From Spirochaetaceae bacterium (GTDB taxonomy: Bacteria > Spirochaetota > Spirochaetia > DSM-27196 > PWMO01), in NCBI GenBank assembly GCA_003558175.1, contig PWMO01000451.1, forward strand, positions 1-7,784: 7,784 nucleotides of DNA, written 5' to 3'. This document shows, piece by piece, positions 6,657-7,784 of this stretch. The notes under the pieces are model-generated. The model was not told the origin of the DNA, did no database searches, and worked only from the letters and a program-made list of their open reading frames with translations. The translations under genes were made by a program, and so were the position numbers. The first letter of the stretch is position 1; every line of letters starts with the position of its first letter.

Positions 6657-7383
6657 GCGACCTCCTGCGGATGCGAATGTCACCGAACATGCGGTTCTGT
6701 TCTATGTTGATGCGGCGCGACTTGACCGATTCAAGGATGGCCAGAAACGCGCACACAATCTCCATAATTGACTCAGGTTTGACGATCAAGTCCGTGAACA
6801 GGCACTCTGAGCTTTCCTCCAACAGCTCCTCCAACAGGCTGAGCTTCTCGTTTACCGAAACCTCTTCATAGAGGTCGAGCAGTCGGTCGGCGGAAACGTT
6901 GGAGATGATGGTGGAGAAGGTGCGCAGCAGTTCCCAGACGTCGATCGATTCCCACAGGTCGTCCGATTCCTCAAACGGAAGGGCCTGCTGTTTCTTGCGC
7001 CGCTCAAGCAGCCACTCGGATTCCTGCTCCTTGTCGGTCATGAGATCGGTGATCTTCTTGAACCGCTGGTATTCTATCAGCCGCTCGACCAGCTCTTTGC
7101 GCGGATCCTCGATCTCTTCATCAAGGTCCATCTCCACCGGCAGCAGCATGCGCGACTTGATATACAGCAGCGTGGCGGCCATGACGTAGAACTCGGTGAT
7201 GTTCTCCAGATCGACCTTGGCCGCGTACTCCAGAAACTGCAGATACTGCTCGGTGATCTGGGCAATCGGGATATCGTAGATGTTGATTTCGGATCGTTTG
7301 ATCAGAAAGAGCAGCAGGTCCAACGGGCCTTCAAAGTCCTGAAGGCGAACGTGGTGCGCCTGCGACGTTTCTTCCGCCGTCAT
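6646..7383 (-). CDS. scpA: Segregation and condensation protein A (ScpA, kleisin)
   Basis: ScpA is the kleisin that bridges the two heads of the SMC dimer and recruits ScpB, forming the bacterial condensin that compacts and segregates the chromosome. The 245-residue length is normal for the family. The hallmark N-terminal segment, FEGPLDLLLFLIKRSEINIY at about residues 18-37, begins the SMC-neck-binding helical domain, followed by ITEQYLQFL and the AATLLYIKSRMLLP segment. An acidic linker (about 83-95) and a charged middle lead to the C-terminal winged-helix region (about 175-240), which contacts the SMC cap. The ATG at 7383 is preceded by AAGGA with a 9-base spacer and overlaps the folK stop as ATGA. 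Its 3' end overlaps scpB by 11 bases, the usual arrangement for subunits of one complex. No smc gene lies in the window. Confidence 0.96.
   Translation of the reverse strand: MTAEETSQAHHVRLQDFEGPLDLLLFLIKRSEINIYDIPIAQITEQYLQFLEYAAKVDLENITEFYVMAATLLYIKSRMLLPVEMDLDEEIEDPRKELVERLIEYQRFKKITDLMTDKEQESEWLLERRKKQQALPFEESDDLWESIDVWELLRTFSTIISNVSADRLLDLYEEVSVNEKLSLLEELLEESSECLFTDLIVKPESIMEIVCAFLAILESVKSRRINIEQNRMFGDIRIRRRSHAA
6661..6666 (-). promoter_or_regulatory. Ribosome binding site of scpB
   Basis: A perfect AGGAGG lies near the 3' end of scpA, 4 bases before the scpB ATG at 6656. The spacing is slightly short but functional for this motif. It lies downstream of the alternative GTG at 6683, which therefore lacks its own site. 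Confidence 0.75.
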
Positions 7384-7784
7384 GTGTGGTGTTCCTTCGA
7401 TGATCCAGGATTATACGGGTTCCGCCGGTAACAGTAAACACCCTGGTCCGGCAGCGCCTGCAGCAGTGCAGCCAGGCGAAGGCCGGTCTCAGGGTGGGTC
7501 AGCTGCGGCGCCAGCTGCAGCAGCGGTTCGAGCACAAAGCGCCGCTCGCAGAGCCCCGGGTGCGGTACGGTGAGCCGTGTGCTCCGGATAACTCGCGAAC
7601 CGTACAGGAGGATATCGACGTCAAGCGGCCGCGGCCCCTTGGCCGGCACGCTGTCACGCCGGCGGCCGAACTTCCGTTCAACGGCGCTGGTGGCGTCGAG
7701 CAGCGATTCCGGTTCCAGGTGGCAGCGGCCTTCGAGCACCGCGTTGAGAAAACTCGGCTGGTCGGTCCGGTACATCGGCTCGGT
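7380..7784 (-). CDS. folK: 2-amino-4-hydroxy-6-hydroxymethyldihydropteridine pyrophosphokinase (HPPK), N-terminus cut by window edge
   Basis: HPPK transfers pyrophosphate from ATP to 6-hydroxymethyl-7,8-dihydropterin in the cytoplasm, the step before dihydropteroate synthase in folate synthesis. The frame is open to the window edge. The first visible residues are TEPMYRTDQPSFLNAV, matching the family's substrate-loop region (usually ETEP..TDQP.FLNAV), so the ATG at 7775 is internal and not the start. About 134 residues are visible and roughly 25-40 are missing. The Mg-ATP signature is present as GPRPLDVDILLYG, where the two aspartates (visible residues 55 and 57) match the metal-binding pair of HPPK. 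It is followed by the TVPHP and RRFVLEPLL segments typical of the family. The stop overlaps the scpA start by 4 bases (ATGA), so the two genes are very likely translated together. The product is secure; only the N-terminus is unseen. Confidence 0.93.
   Translation of the reverse strand, partial: TEPMYRTDQPSFLNAVLEGRCHLEPESLLDATSAVERKFGRRRDSVPAKGPRPLDVDILLYGSRVIRSTRLTVPHPGLCERRFVLEPLLQLAPQLTHPETGLRLAALLQALPDQGVYCYRRNPYNPGSSKEHHT

Overview
All supported genes in this window lie on the minus strand and read from high to low coordinates. They form one tightly packed run of eight genes, with no RNA gene, mobile element, repeat array or CRISPR. The order in the direction of transcription is folK (N-terminus outside the window), scpA, scpB, an rluB-type pseudouridine synthase, cmk, rpsA, a GAF-AAA+-HTH sigma54-dependent activator, a membrane-anchored TPR protein, and a CHASE2-domain membrane protein whose C-terminal part lies beyond base 1. 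The DNA is moderately GC-rich, and codon choice looks even across the run, so nothing suggests recent transfer.

The folK-scpA-scpB-rluB-cmk-rpsA order, followed by a stand-alone sigma54 activator, most resembles spirochaetes of the Treponema/Spirochaeta group as I remember their genomes. I hold this with moderate confidence. A Gram-negative-type envelope fits the membrane-anchored TPR protein.

Region 1 (7784-4681) is a housekeeping block whose genes overlap one another: folate synthesis (folK), the condensin-associated subunits ScpA and ScpB, rRNA pseudouridylation, and CMP kinase. Overlaps of 4, 11, 8 and 17 bases imply co-transcription and translational coupling. Region 2 (4679-2967) is rpsA, encoding a six-domain ribosomal protein S1, which starts one base after the cmk stop codon. 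Region 3 (2944-1) is a signalling and envelope block. It holds a sigma54 activator with a GAF sensor and a GAFTDA sigma-contact loop, then a single-pass TPR protein, then a CHASE2 sensor protein after a 78-base gap, the longest gap in the window.

The most interesting part is region 3. The activator's GAF domain carries an NKFDE-like signature of the kind found in cyclic-nucleotide-binding GAF domains. The gene two positions downstream begins with CHASE2, an extracytoplasmic sensor domain often attached to class III adenylate cyclases. A cyclic-nucleotide circuit feeding a sigma54 activator is a testable but unproven hypothesis. The output domain of the CHASE2 protein is outside the window.

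Several starts were moved inward from the longest open frame because of ribosome binding site placement (cmk, scpB, the TPR gene) or homology and overlap with the upstream gene (rluB).
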